Source of the DNA: Sulfurimonas sp.
Lineage (GTDB): Bacteria > Campylobacterota > Campylobacteria > Campylobacterales > Sulfurimonadaceae
Reading direction: 5' to 3'
DNA length: 37,460 bases
Assembly: GCA_030247515.1 (NCBI GenBank)
Contig: JAOTSA010000009.1
Coordinates: 1 to 37,460 of the forward strand
Shown here: in pieces, positions 1-7,275 of the stretch
Position numbering within the stretch: the first letter of the stretch is position 1
Layout of the letters: each line of letters begins with the position of its first letter
The notes under the pieces: generated by a model
The model's database searches: none
What the model saw: the letters and a program-made list of their open reading frames with translations, nothing else
Told to the model about the DNA's origin: nothing
Position numbers and translations under genes: made by a program

Positions 1-8
1 ATGTATAA

Positions 9-29
9 CATCCCAAAAATTGAGGGATG
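9..29 (-). terminator. Possible dnaJ terminator hairpin
   Basis: A 6-bp inverted repeat (CATCCC / GGGATG) with a 9-base loop starts three bases beyond the dnaJ stop codon. On the minus strand the loop contains a T-run, but only TTAT follows the stem. It is therefore a weak intrinsic terminator at best. Confidence 0.4.
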
Positions 30-32
30 CTG

Positions 33-1151
33 TTACTTGAACCAACTCTTCATTTTCTCGATTGCAGAGTCTAAAACACTTTCATGCGGTTTTGACTCTA
101 TGCCAAAAGAATCTTGGAGTTTTAGGAGTAGTTCTCGCTGTTCGTCGGTTAGTTTGTTTGGGTATGTGATGTTGACTTGCGCTATCAAGTTTCCTTTGCC
201 ATGACCGTGAACATCCTCGATTCCCTCGCCTCTAAAAACAAAATGCTGTTTGTCTTTTGTTCCAACGTCAAGTTTTAGCTCCAGTTCACCCGTGAGTGAT
301 GGGATGCTTAGTGTATCGCCTGCAACTGCTTGCGTGAAAAATACTGGAATAGCGATATAGATATCATTGCCATCACGCTGAAAATGTTTGTCTGCTTTGA
401 CGCTAAAAGTGACGTAAAGGTCGCCTCTTGTACCACGCTTACCGATGTTTCCTTTTCCTGAAACTCTTAGTCGATTACCGTTGTCGATGCCTTTTGGTAT
501 CTTAATAGTAACACTGCCACGCTCTTCATGGTAGCCTTTGCCATCACAACTGTTGCATTGTGCAGCAGGAGCAGAACCAGTTCCATGACACGCTGGACAA
601 GTTTGTGAGAATGTCATAAAGCCTTGCTTCATAAAGACTTGACCTTGACCTCTACACTGACTACAAGTAGATAATTTGCCATCTTTAGCACCAGTGCCAC
701 TACAACTGTTGCACGAGTTTTTGTACTTAAACTCTACCTCTTTTTCGCATCCAAAAACTGCTTCGCTGAAAGTGATGTGCATATCAACGTTCATGTCGAG
801 GTTGTATTTTTCCATATCGGATGGGTTTTGACGACGGCGTGAAGAGCCGCCAAATCCGTTAAACATCTCTTCAAAGATAGAGCCTAAATCGTCAAAACCG
901 CCAGAAGAGCGTCTGCCGCCCATCCCTTGAAGTCCTTCTTTACCGTATCTGTCGTAAATGCTCTTTTGCTTTTCATCGCTTAAGCATTGGTATGCTTCGT
1001 TGCATAGTTTAAAATTGTGTTCTGCTTCGCTATCACCTGGATTTTTGTCTGGGTGGTAAATTTTAGCCATCTTTCTATATGCTTTTTTGATGGTTGTCTG
1101 GTCTGCATCTCGTGAGACTTCTAAAATTTCATAATAGCTCAAATCTTGCAT
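33..1151 (-). CDS. dnaJ: Chaperone DnaJ (Hsp40)
   Basis: Cytoplasmic co-chaperone that delivers unfolded clients to DnaK and stimulates its ATPase. All domains are visible in the 372 residues. The J domain occupies about residues 1-70 with the HPD motif at 33-35, and a Gly/Phe-rich linker covers about 72-105. The zinc domain has four CxxCxGxG-type repeats, with cysteine pairs at 147/150, 163/166, 185/188 and 199/202. A beta-rich client-binding C-terminal domain follows. Length is normal for full DnaJ, which separates it from zinc-finger-less CbpA. The start is supported by AAGGA nine bases upstream. It is divergent from mltA; no grpE or dnaK is nearby. Confidence 0.96.
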   Translation of the reverse strand: MQDLSYYEILEVSRDADQTTIKKAYRKMAKIYHPDKNPGDSEAEHNFKLCNEAYQCLSDEKQKSIYDRYGKEGLQGMGGRRSSGGFDDLGSIFEEMFNGFGGSSRRRQNPSDMEKYNLDMNVDMHITFSEAVFGCEKEVEFKYKNSCNSCSGTGAKDGKLSTCSQCRGQGQVFMKQGFMTFSQTCPACHGTGSAPAAQCNSCDGKGYHEERGSVTIKIPKGIDNGNRLRVSGKGNIGKRGTRGDLYVTFSVKADKHFQRDGNDIYIAIPVFFTQAVAGDTLSIPSLTGELELKLDVGTKDKQHFVFRGEGIEDVHGHGKGNLIAQVNITYPNKLTDEQRELLLKLQDSFGIESKPHESVLDSAIEKMKSWFK

Positions 1152-1183
1152 CTTTTTCTATCCTTGCCTGAAATTTTTTCGCA

Positions 1184-1189
1184 ATTATG
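1184..1189 (-). promoter_or_regulatory. Candidate -10 box for dnaJ
   Basis: CATAAT on the minus strand lies about 33 bases upstream of the dnaJ start in the divergent gap, with the AAGGA ribosome site between them. No convincing -35 is seen, as is usual for sigma70 promoters in this phylum. Confidence 0.35.
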
Positions 1190-1219
1190 GCGTTTAAAAT
1201 TTAATCTTCACATTTGCTT

Positions 1220-1228
1220 TGGTATAAT
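1220..1228 (+). promoter_or_regulatory. Extended -10 promoter of the mltA operon
   Basis: TGG-TATAAT is a perfect -10 hexamer (1223-1228) with an extended TGn element. Transcription would start near 1234-1236, at or next to the lipoprotein ATG at 1236. No Shine-Dalgarno-like sequence lies between box and start, so the message may be leaderless. Confidence 0.6.
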
Positions 1229-1235
1229 CGCATTT

Positions 1236-2420
1236 ATGAAAAGAAATATACTTTATATAATCGCTATTTTACTTTTAGTCGGATGTTCTAAAGAACCAAC
1301 TGTTATTGTGGATGAAACACATTTTAAGAGACCTTTTGAAGTTCAAGAAAAAGTCGCAGATGGTGTGCCGAGCGTGCAAAAAAGCGTTCAAAAGGTAAAG
1401 CTTCCTATCGTACCCAATGTAGAGCTTATCCCTAGCAGTTTTGAAGAGCTTCCTAACTGGGAGAGTGAAGACCATGTAGCGGCTTTAAACTCTTTCATCA
1501 CAAGCTGTAAAACAACTAAAACAAAAGCACTTTATGAAGAGTTGTGTCATGCCGCAAAAGAGACGCCAAATCCCAAAGATTTTTTTATGCAAAACTTTGC
1601 ACCTTATCAGGTTGACGCATCGGATAAAAAAGATGATGGGCTTTTGACAGGTTACTATGAACCACTTCTAAGAGGCTCATTGAAAAAAAAAGCACCTTAC
1701 ATCTATCCAGTATATGCAACTCCCAAAGATTTGATTACCATAAAATTGGCAGACCAGTATCCAGAGCTTAAAAACTATAGGTTGCGTGGAAGAATGGATG
1801 GAAACAACGTTGTTCCATACTACTCTCGAAAAGAGTTGAGCAAGCGAAAACTTGATGCTGAGATTGTTTGTTATGTGGACTCCAGAATTGATCTTTTTTT
1901 CCTTGAAGTGCAAGGTTCAGGAAGGGTTTCGCTTGAAAACGGAGAGATGATGTTTGTAGGCTTTGACAATCTCAATGGACACAAATATAAATCTATCGGA
2001 AAGTATCTTATAGAGTTGGGCGAAATGAACTACGCAGAGGCTTCTATGCAAGGAATCAAAAAGTGGTGTGATCAAAACCCATTGCGTGTTGATGAGTTGC
2101 TAAACTATAATGATTCTATGGTCTTTTTTAAAAAGAAAAATCAGCCTGCCACTGGAGCATTGGGCGTTATATTGACACCTGAACGCTCTGTTGCCATTGA
2201 CCAAAGCTATCTTCCTCTTGGAAGTATGCTCTATATGAGTGCAGATGCAAAAGAGAAGAACTTAAGCAGAATCGTCCTAGCACAAGATACGGGCGGTGCT
2301 ATCAAAGGGAGTGTGCGTGCTGATTTCTTTTGTGGATACGGAGATGAAGCTGGGCAAATTGCAGGCAGACTAAAAGCACCTCTGAAACTGTGGATATTAT
2401 TGCCAAAAAAAGAGTCATAA
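1236..2420 (+). CDS. mltA: Membrane-bound lytic transglycosylase A, lipoprotein
   Basis: MltA-family lytic transglycosylase, which cleaves the MurNAc-GlcNAc bond of peptidoglycan to give 1,6-anhydro ends. The start was set at the ATG that yields a lipoprotein signal (MKRNILYIIAILLLVGC, lipidation Cys17), not at an open-frame extension 30 codons upstream that would cross the promoter. The C-terminal 3D domain shows family blocks such as VQGSGRV, DQSYLPLGSMLYM and LAQDTGGAIKGSVRADFF, with catalytic Asp candidates in the latter. At 394 aa it is close to the family norm. It is the first gene of a run with recR, mlaA and mlaC. Confidence 0.92.
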   Translation: MKRNILYIIAILLLVGCSKEPTVIVDETHFKRPFEVQEKVADGVPSVQKSVQKVKLPIVPNVELIPSSFEELPNWESEDHVAALNSFITSCKTTKTKALYEELCHAAKETPNPKDFFMQNFAPYQVDASDKKDDGLLTGYYEPLLRGSLKKKAPYIYPVYATPKDLITIKLADQYPELKNYRLRGRMDGNNVVPYYSRKELSKRKLDAEIVCYVDSRIDLFFLEVQGSGRVSLENGEMMFVGFDNLNGHKYKSIGKYLIELGEMNYAEASMQGIKKWCDQNPLRVDELLNYNDSMVFFKKKNQPATGALGVILTPERSVAIDQSYLPLGSMLYMSADAKEKNLSRIVLAQDTGGAIKGSVRADFFCGYGDEAGQIAGRLKAPLKLWILLPKKES

Positions 2421-2445
2421 TGTCTTTTTTGATAAGGAGTGTTGT

Positions 2446-3015
2446 GTGGAGAGTTCTTTAAGTAAATTCAATAAGCTTGTTGATGCACTTCAAGAGCTTC
2501 CGACAATCGGCAAAAAATCAGCGATACGTTTAGCATACCATATTGTGATGAAAGATAGTTTTGTCGGGATGAAGATATCACATGCCATAGAAGATGCGCT
2601 TGGTAACATACAAGAATGCAGCTCTTGCGGTGGTATGAGTGAAGACATGTTATGCACAATCTGTTGTGATGAGAACAGAGATGCAACTCTTCTTTGCATT
2701 GTTGAAAATGCTAAAGATATTCTTCTTTTAGAGGAGAACAGACTTTTTGAAGGGAGGTATTTTGTTTTGGAATCTTTAGAAAATTTTAATCTCTCAAAGC
2801 TTGAGAAGATAGTTGCCTCTGGTGTGAAAGAGATAGTTTTTGCCCTAACGCCTTCTATCGCAAATGATGCTGTTATGTTATATATTGAAGATAAATTAAG
2901 TGATTTTGATATAAACTTCTCAAAAATTGCGCAGGGTGTTCCCACTGGTGTGAGTTTAGAAAATATAGATTTGTTGTCTCTTAGCAGAGCGTTGACAGAT
3001 AGAGTGAAGGTATGA
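2446..3015 (+). CDS. recR: Recombination mediator RecR
   Basis: RecR acts with RecO (and RecF) to load RecA on SSB-coated DNA during gap repair. An N-terminal helix-hairpin-helix region (LQELPTIGKKSAIRLAYHI) is followed by a four-cysteine zinc motif (CSSCGGMSEDMLCTIC) and a Toprim domain (LCIVENAKDILLLE). It is 189 aa, normal for this phylum. The start is GTG, preceded by AAGGAG with six bases of spacing. The Toprim block reads ALTPSIANDAVMLYI, diverged from the usual TNPTxEGEATA pattern. Its 3' end overlaps mlaA by four bases (ATGA). Confidence 0.93.
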   Translation: MESSLSKFNKLVDALQELPTIGKKSAIRLAYHIVMKDSFVGMKISHAIEDALGNIQECSSCGGMSEDMLCTICCDENRDATLLCIVENAKDILLLEENRLFEGRYFVLESLENFNLSKLEKIVASGVKEIVFALTPSIANDAVMLYIEDKLSDFDINFSKIAQGVPTGVSLENIDLLSLSRALTDRVKV

Positions 3016-3806
3016 AAATGAGGCTGATTTTAACCATGACAAGTTGTGCGCTTGTTTTTGGGCTAAGTGCGTGCAGCTCCAAAAGTGTTGAAAAACCGCA
3101 TGAAGCAGTAGAACCACCACAAAAAAGCAGTAGCGTGGATGATGAGTTGGCATCTTTTGCAGAGGAGATGGAAGTTCAAGAGATTTATGACCCATTGAGC
3201 GGTTACAACCGTGTCATGACAAATTTTAATGACACTGCATATGAATATGTTCTCAAGCCAGTTGCAACTGGTTATAAAAATGTGTTGCATATTGAGATTC
3301 GCAACTCTATAGGGAATTTTTTTGAAAATATCCATTTTCCAGTGCGATTTGCCAACACGCTTTTGCAAGGTAAACTCTCTTATGCCACAGAAGAGACGGG
3401 AAGATTTGTTATAAATACAACTGTTGGTGTTTTTGGACTGTTTGACCCCGCAAAGAGCTATTTTGAGCTTCAAGCGCATGATGAGGATTTTGGGCAGACA
3501 CTTGGATTTTATGGTGTTGGAAACGGTCCTCACATTGTACTTCCGCTTCTTGGACCATCAAATTTGCGTGACGCTTTGAGTCTGTATCCTGACTCTCTTT
3601 TAAGTGTTTTAGATTATGATGAGAGAAGTTACTGGACGCTCACAGACACACCAGCTGAGTATATCGGTGCAAAAGCAGTAGAAAAAACAAATGCTATCTC
3701 TTTGTACATGGATAAATACGACAAGATAAAAGCTGATGCGGTTGACTTGTATCCATATTTAAGAGACATGTATGAACAGCGTAGAAAAAAACAGATTGAG
3801 GAGTAG
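3012..3806 (+). CDS. mlaA: MlaA (VacJ) outer-membrane lipid asymmetry lipoprotein
   Basis: Outer-membrane component of the Mla system, which removes phospholipid mislocalised to the outer leaflet and passes it to periplasmic MlaC. A type II signal peptide ends in LSAC (lipidated Cys21). The conserved block DPLSGYNRVMTNFND is typical of VacJ/MlaA and is followed by the amphipathic helical domain (VRFANTLLQGK, ETGRFVINTTVGVFGLFDPA). It has 264 aa. It overlaps recR by ATGA and is followed three bases later by mlaC, its functional partner. The inner-membrane MlaFED parts are not in this window. Confidence 0.94.
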   Translation: MKMRLILTMTSCALVFGLSACSSKSVEKPHEAVEPPQKSSSVDDELASFAEEMEVQEIYDPLSGYNRVMTNFNDTAYEYVLKPVATGYKNVLHIEIRNSIGNFFENIHFPVRFANTLLQGKLSYATEETGRFVINTTVGVFGLFDPAKSYFELQAHDEDFGQTLGFYGVGNGPHIVLPLLGPSNLRDALSLYPDSLLSVLDYDERSYWTLTDTPAEYIGAKAVEKTNAISLYMDKYDKIKADAVDLYPYLRDMYEQRRKKQIEE

Positions 3807-3809
3807 TTT

Positions 3810-4412
3810 ATGAAGTATATATATAAAGTAGTTTTAGCCCTGAGTGCAGTGTTCTTCTTTGCACAAAGTTTAGCAGCGGATGAGCAAACAGTACTGAAAA
3901 AGCATTTTTTGACCAAAATAGATGAAGTTATTTGTATAGTTGAAAGCAAAAAACTTACAAGAGACCAGAGAAATGGCGATATTGTCAAGGCACTGACTCC
4001 AATGTTTGATTTTGAGCTTATGGCAAAACTAAGCCTTGGAAACAGATGGAAAGACCTCTCTGATGCAGAAAAAGAGAAGTTTGTTGCACTTTATGTGGAG
4101 CGCATGAAACAGTCTTACTCATCAAAAATTGATGCCTATAAAGATGAAAAAGTAGAGATAAAAAAGGCAGAACAAACTAAAGAAGATAGGATAACTCTAG
4201 TAACTGACCTTGTCAGTAAAACCCAAAAACTTGAAATCGCCTATAAATTTCATAAGCCCAAAACTCCTATTGCGTCAAAAGACAGCTGGCTTATTTATGA
4301 TGTAGAGATTTTGGGAGTAAGTATTTTAAAGACAGATATAGCACAGTTTAAAGAGTTTTTAAATACCAAAAGCATAGCTGAACTTATAGATGTTTTGATA
4401 AAACAGTCATAA
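3810..4412 (+). CDS. mlaC: MlaC/Ttg2D periplasmic phospholipid-binding protein
   Basis: Periplasmic shuttle carrying phospholipid between MlaA and the MlaFEDB inner-membrane complex. A Sec signal peptide covers about the first 23 residues (VVLALSAVFFFAQSLAA). The body matches the MlaC/Ttg2 fold, including MFDFELMAKLSLGNRWKDLS and the C-terminal WLIYDVEILGVSILK. It has 200 aa, typical length. The three-base gap after mlaA indicates co-transcription. A long inverted repeat lies just downstream. Confidence 0.93.
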   Translation: MKYIYKVVLALSAVFFFAQSLAADEQTVLKKHFLTKIDEVICIVESKKLTRDQRNGDIVKALTPMFDFELMAKLSLGNRWKDLSDAEKEKFVALYVERMKQSYSSKIDAYKDEKVEIKKAEQTKEDRITLVTDLVSKTQKLEIAYKFHKPKTPIASKDSWLIYDVEILGVSILKTDIAQFKEFLNTKSIAELIDVLIKQS

Positions 4413-4431
4413 TACCAAATGTTCAAAATTT

Positions 4432-4460
4432 TACATCACAATTTTAAAAATTTTGATGTA
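4432..4460. repeat. 14-1-14 imperfect inverted repeat before the GH17/GT2 gene
   Basis: TACATCACAATTTT (4432-4445) and AAAATTTTGATGTA (4447-4460) are reverse complements with one mismatch, around a single central base. It starts 20 bases after the mlaC stop. Its right end overlaps a candidate -10 (TACAAT, 4459-4464) for the next gene. The near-zero spacer and lack of a T-run favour an operator over a terminator. Confidence 0.5.
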
Positions 4461-4489
4461 CAATTCGATTCATTTTCCTAGGAACACCA

Positions 4490-7171
4490 TTGAAATACAT
4501 TCTCGTTTCTCTACTGCTTGCTTCGCTTCTTCAGGTTTTTTTATGGCTTAACAGCGATAACAAATTTATTACTCCTCCCGATGCTGAGGATATCATCGAA
4601 TCACTCTCTTATGCACCTTATACAAAAAAGAATGAAAAAGAGATGCTTAGCGATGAAGAGGTTATCAGGGATTTAAAACTCCTAAAAAAGTTTACTAACA
4701 CTGTTCGTTTCTACTCTGCGGATGATTCTCGAAAAGTTCTGCCTTTTGTTAAGCAACTTGGCATGAACGCACACATGGGGCTTTGGCTCTCTGGAGTTCC
4801 TGAGGACAACGAAAAAGAGATAGCTTTGGCTAAAACTCTTATTACTGATTATTATGACAACTTAGCATCTGTTATTGTTGGAAATGAGGTTCTGCTTCGT
4901 GATGACCTTAAGCCTGATGAACTGGTTGTGCATATCAGAGATTTTAAAAGCTTTGTAAACGATATTTTCAAAACAAGAAAAAATGTCAAAGAACAAGCAA
5001 TTCAAGACGAGCTTGCAAAGATAAAAAACAAGCGTAAAAAAGATGCAAAAGAGAAAGAACTTCGAGTAGAACTTGCAAAAAACAAAGAACATACTGTAGC
5101 AGTTACAACAGCTGAAATCTGGAACATGTGGTTGCTTTATCCTGATTTGGCAGATGAAGTTGATATGATAAATATCCATATTCTTCCATACTGGGAGAAT
5201 ATAAAAGCGGAGAATTTTGAAGCATTCTTTAATGAGATTTACCAAAAAATACGAGATGTTCATAAAACAAAACCTATCATAGTAGGTGAGTTTGGATGGC
5301 CAAGCCAAGGGTACAACAACCAAGGTGCAGTGGCAAGTCCGCAAAATCAGGCGATGATAATTAGAAGATTTTTGGGAATGGCAAAGGAAAATGGCTTTAG
5401 CTATAACCTAATGGAAGCTTTTGATCAGCCTTGGAAAGGTGTTGACGAGGGAAGTGTTGGGCAGTATTGGGGTATTTTTGATGCACATCGTAATCTCAAA
5501 TTTGAGATGCAAGGCGTCGTGCTTGTAGAGCCATATTGGTTTATGCAGATGGTTGCAGCTGCCATTATTGGAGCATTTCTGACGTTCTATGGACTCAGAA
5601 ACCAAAATATCAACTTTTTACATGCCATTACCTACGGTTTAGCCGCACAAGGTATCTCTTTTGGTATTGTTATGGCGGCAGTTTATCCATTTATCCACTA
5701 CATGAACTTTGGTATGTGGATTATGTGGGGGATGGGTTCTATTTTGATGATACCGCTCACACTCATAACACTTGCAAAAGCAAATGAGCTTTTCAAGTGT
5801 ACTATTGGAAAGCCACCTGAGAGACTTATACCGCTTGATTTGAAGTCGGATAGAGTTCCTTTTGTGAGTATTCACGTTCCAGCATATAAAGAGCAACCAG
5901 CGGTTTTAGAAGAGACGCTTCTTGCTCTTGCAAAACTAAAATATACCAATTATGAAGTCCTTGTTATTATAAACAATACTCCTGAAGAGTTCTATAAAGC
6001 ACCTATCAAAGCACTTTGTGAAGAGCTTGGCGAAAAGTTTGTCTATTTGGATATCCAATGTACAGGATTTAAAGCAGGCGCACTTAACAAAGCATTAGAG
6101 TTTACAAATCCAGAGTGCGAGATACTTGCTGTTATTGATGCTGATTATGTAATCAAGCCAAATTGGCTTATTGATTTGGTACCTATTTTTGATGATTCTA
6201 AAGTTGCATTGGTTCAAGCACCGCAAGACCACAGAGACGGCGATGAATCACTTATAAAGACAGCTATGAATGCTGAATATGCAGGCTTTTTTGATATTGG
6301 TATGGTTGAACGCAACGAAGAGAATGCTATCGTGGCACATGGAACTATGCTTATGGTACGCAAAAGTGCATTTGATGAAGTTGGGCAGTGGAATACAGAT
6401 ACAATTGTTGAAGATAGTGAACTAGGGCTTAGACTCTTTGAAGCTGGCTATATTGGACACTATACAAATCGCCGTTATGGACATGGACTACTACCAGATA
6501 CTATTGAAGCGTTTAAAAACCAACGTCACCGTTGGGCATACGGTGCGGTGCAGATTCTCAAAAAACATTGGCAACACTTTAAACCATCATCCAAAACGCT
6601 TACCCGTGCGCAAAAACATCACTTTATCACAGGTTGGTTCTTCTGGCTCTCTGACGCACTTGGACCAGTAACGGCAGTGCTAAATATTTTATGGGTTCCA
6701 GTGATTATTTTTGTAGGAGTAACTATCCCGACGATAGCACTTACAGTACCGATTTTAACGGCATTTTTAGTTAATGTGATTCACTCATTTGTACTTTATA
6801 AAACAAGAGTAGGAGCAAAGTTTTATCACTCTACGCTAGGTGCAATTGCAGCAATGAGCTTGCAACTTATGATCTTTAAAGCAGTATATGACGGATTTGT
6901 TAAAGACCGTCTGCCATTTAAGAGAACAGAAAAGGGCGGCAACAGTAAAATAAGTATCAGCAGTCCAGTTAAAAATGAGATAATCTTGGCAACACTGCTT
7001 TTAGGCTCATTTGTAGCACTTATCATGACAAACCATCAAGATATCGTTGAGATATATGTTTTCTCTGCTACGATTTTGATTCAGAGTGTGCCTTATGTCT
7101 CTGCAATCATTCTTCGACTTATCGAAAAAAGCTCTTATAAAAAAGAGACCTCCCAATCTACAAATATATAG
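4490..7171 (+). CDS. NdvB-like bifunctional GH17 / GT2 beta-glucan synthase
   Basis: Predicted inner-membrane enzyme polymerising and remodelling a beta-1,3-type glucan. The TTG start has AGGAA five bases upstream and begins a membrane anchor (residues 1-20). Residues about 60-340 form a GH17 domain with acid/base Glu133 (VIVGNEVLLR) and nucleophile Glu267 (IIVGEFGWPSQG). Two or more membrane spans follow (about 350-430). The GT2 domain (about 455-690) has DAD at 550-552, ED at 641-642 and QRHRW at 678-682, then C-terminal spans. The GH17-GT2 order matches Pseudomonas NdvB, whose GH17 part is a glucanosyltransferase. A Lys/Glu-rich insert (about 160-200) interrupts GH17. It is monocistronic; product and linkage are inferred. 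Confidence 0.85.
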   Translation: MKYILVSLLLASLLQVFLWLNSDNKFITPPDAEDIIESLSYAPYTKKNEKEMLSDEEVIRDLKLLKKFTNTVRFYSADDSRKVLPFVKQLGMNAHMGLWLSGVPEDNEKEIALAKTLITDYYDNLASVIVGNEVLLRDDLKPDELVVHIRDFKSFVNDIFKTRKNVKEQAIQDELAKIKNKRKKDAKEKELRVELAKNKEHTVAVTTAEIWNMWLLYPDLADEVDMINIHILPYWENIKAENFEAFFNEIYQKIRDVHKTKPIIVGEFGWPSQGYNNQGAVASPQNQAMIIRRFLGMAKENGFSYNLMEAFDQPWKGVDEGSVGQYWGIFDAHRNLKFEMQGVVLVEPYWFMQMVAAAIIGAFLTFYGLRNQNINFLHAITYGLAAQGISFGIVMAAVYPFIHYMNFGMWIMWGMGSILMIPLTLITLAKANELFKCTIGKPPERLIPLDLKSDRVPFVSIHVPAYKEQPAVLEETLLALAKLKYTNYEVLVIINNTPEEFYKAPIKALCEELGEKFVYLDIQCTGFKAGALNKALEFTNPECEILAVIDADYVIKPNWLIDLVPIFDDSKVALVQAPQDHRDGDESLIKTAMNAEYAGFFDIGMVERNEENAIVAHGTMLMVRKSAFDEVGQWNTDTIVEDSELGLRLFEAGYIGHYTNRRYGHGLLPDTIEAFKNQRHRWAYGAVQILKKHWQHFKPSSKTLTRAQKHHFITGWFFWLSDALGPVTAVLNILWVPVIIFVGVTIPTIALTVPILTAFLVNVIHSFVLYKTRVGAKFYHSTLGAIAAMSLQLMIFKAVYDGFVKDRLPFKRTEKGGNSKISISSPVKNEIILATLLLGSFVALIMTNHQDIVEIYVFSATILIQSVPYVSAIILRLIEKSSYKKETSQSTNI

Positions 7172-7172
7172 A

Positions 7173-7194
7173 AAGAGGGCGTTTTTGCCCTCTT
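7173..7194 (+). terminator. Hairpin terminator after the GH17/GT2 gene
   Basis: A perfect 8-bp stem AAGAGGGC / GCCCTCTT with loop GTTTTT starts two bases after the stop codon. The tail is only CATTT, so termination may be incomplete. Confidence 0.65.
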
Positions 7195-7275
7195 CATTTA
7201 AAACTTTTCTAAAAAACTTCCTCTAAATTCGTTAAAATAATAAGTAAGAGACGATACAAATACAAAGGTACAATG

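Noticed and set aside
1-204. Plus-strand open frame at the window start
   Set aside because: Antisense to the 3' end of dnaJ, no ribosome site and no family resemblance.
5536-5787. Alternative-frame ORFs inside the GH17/GT2, ATPase and hisS genes
   Set aside because: They lie wholly within clearly coding genes with intact motifs and have no start signals of their own.
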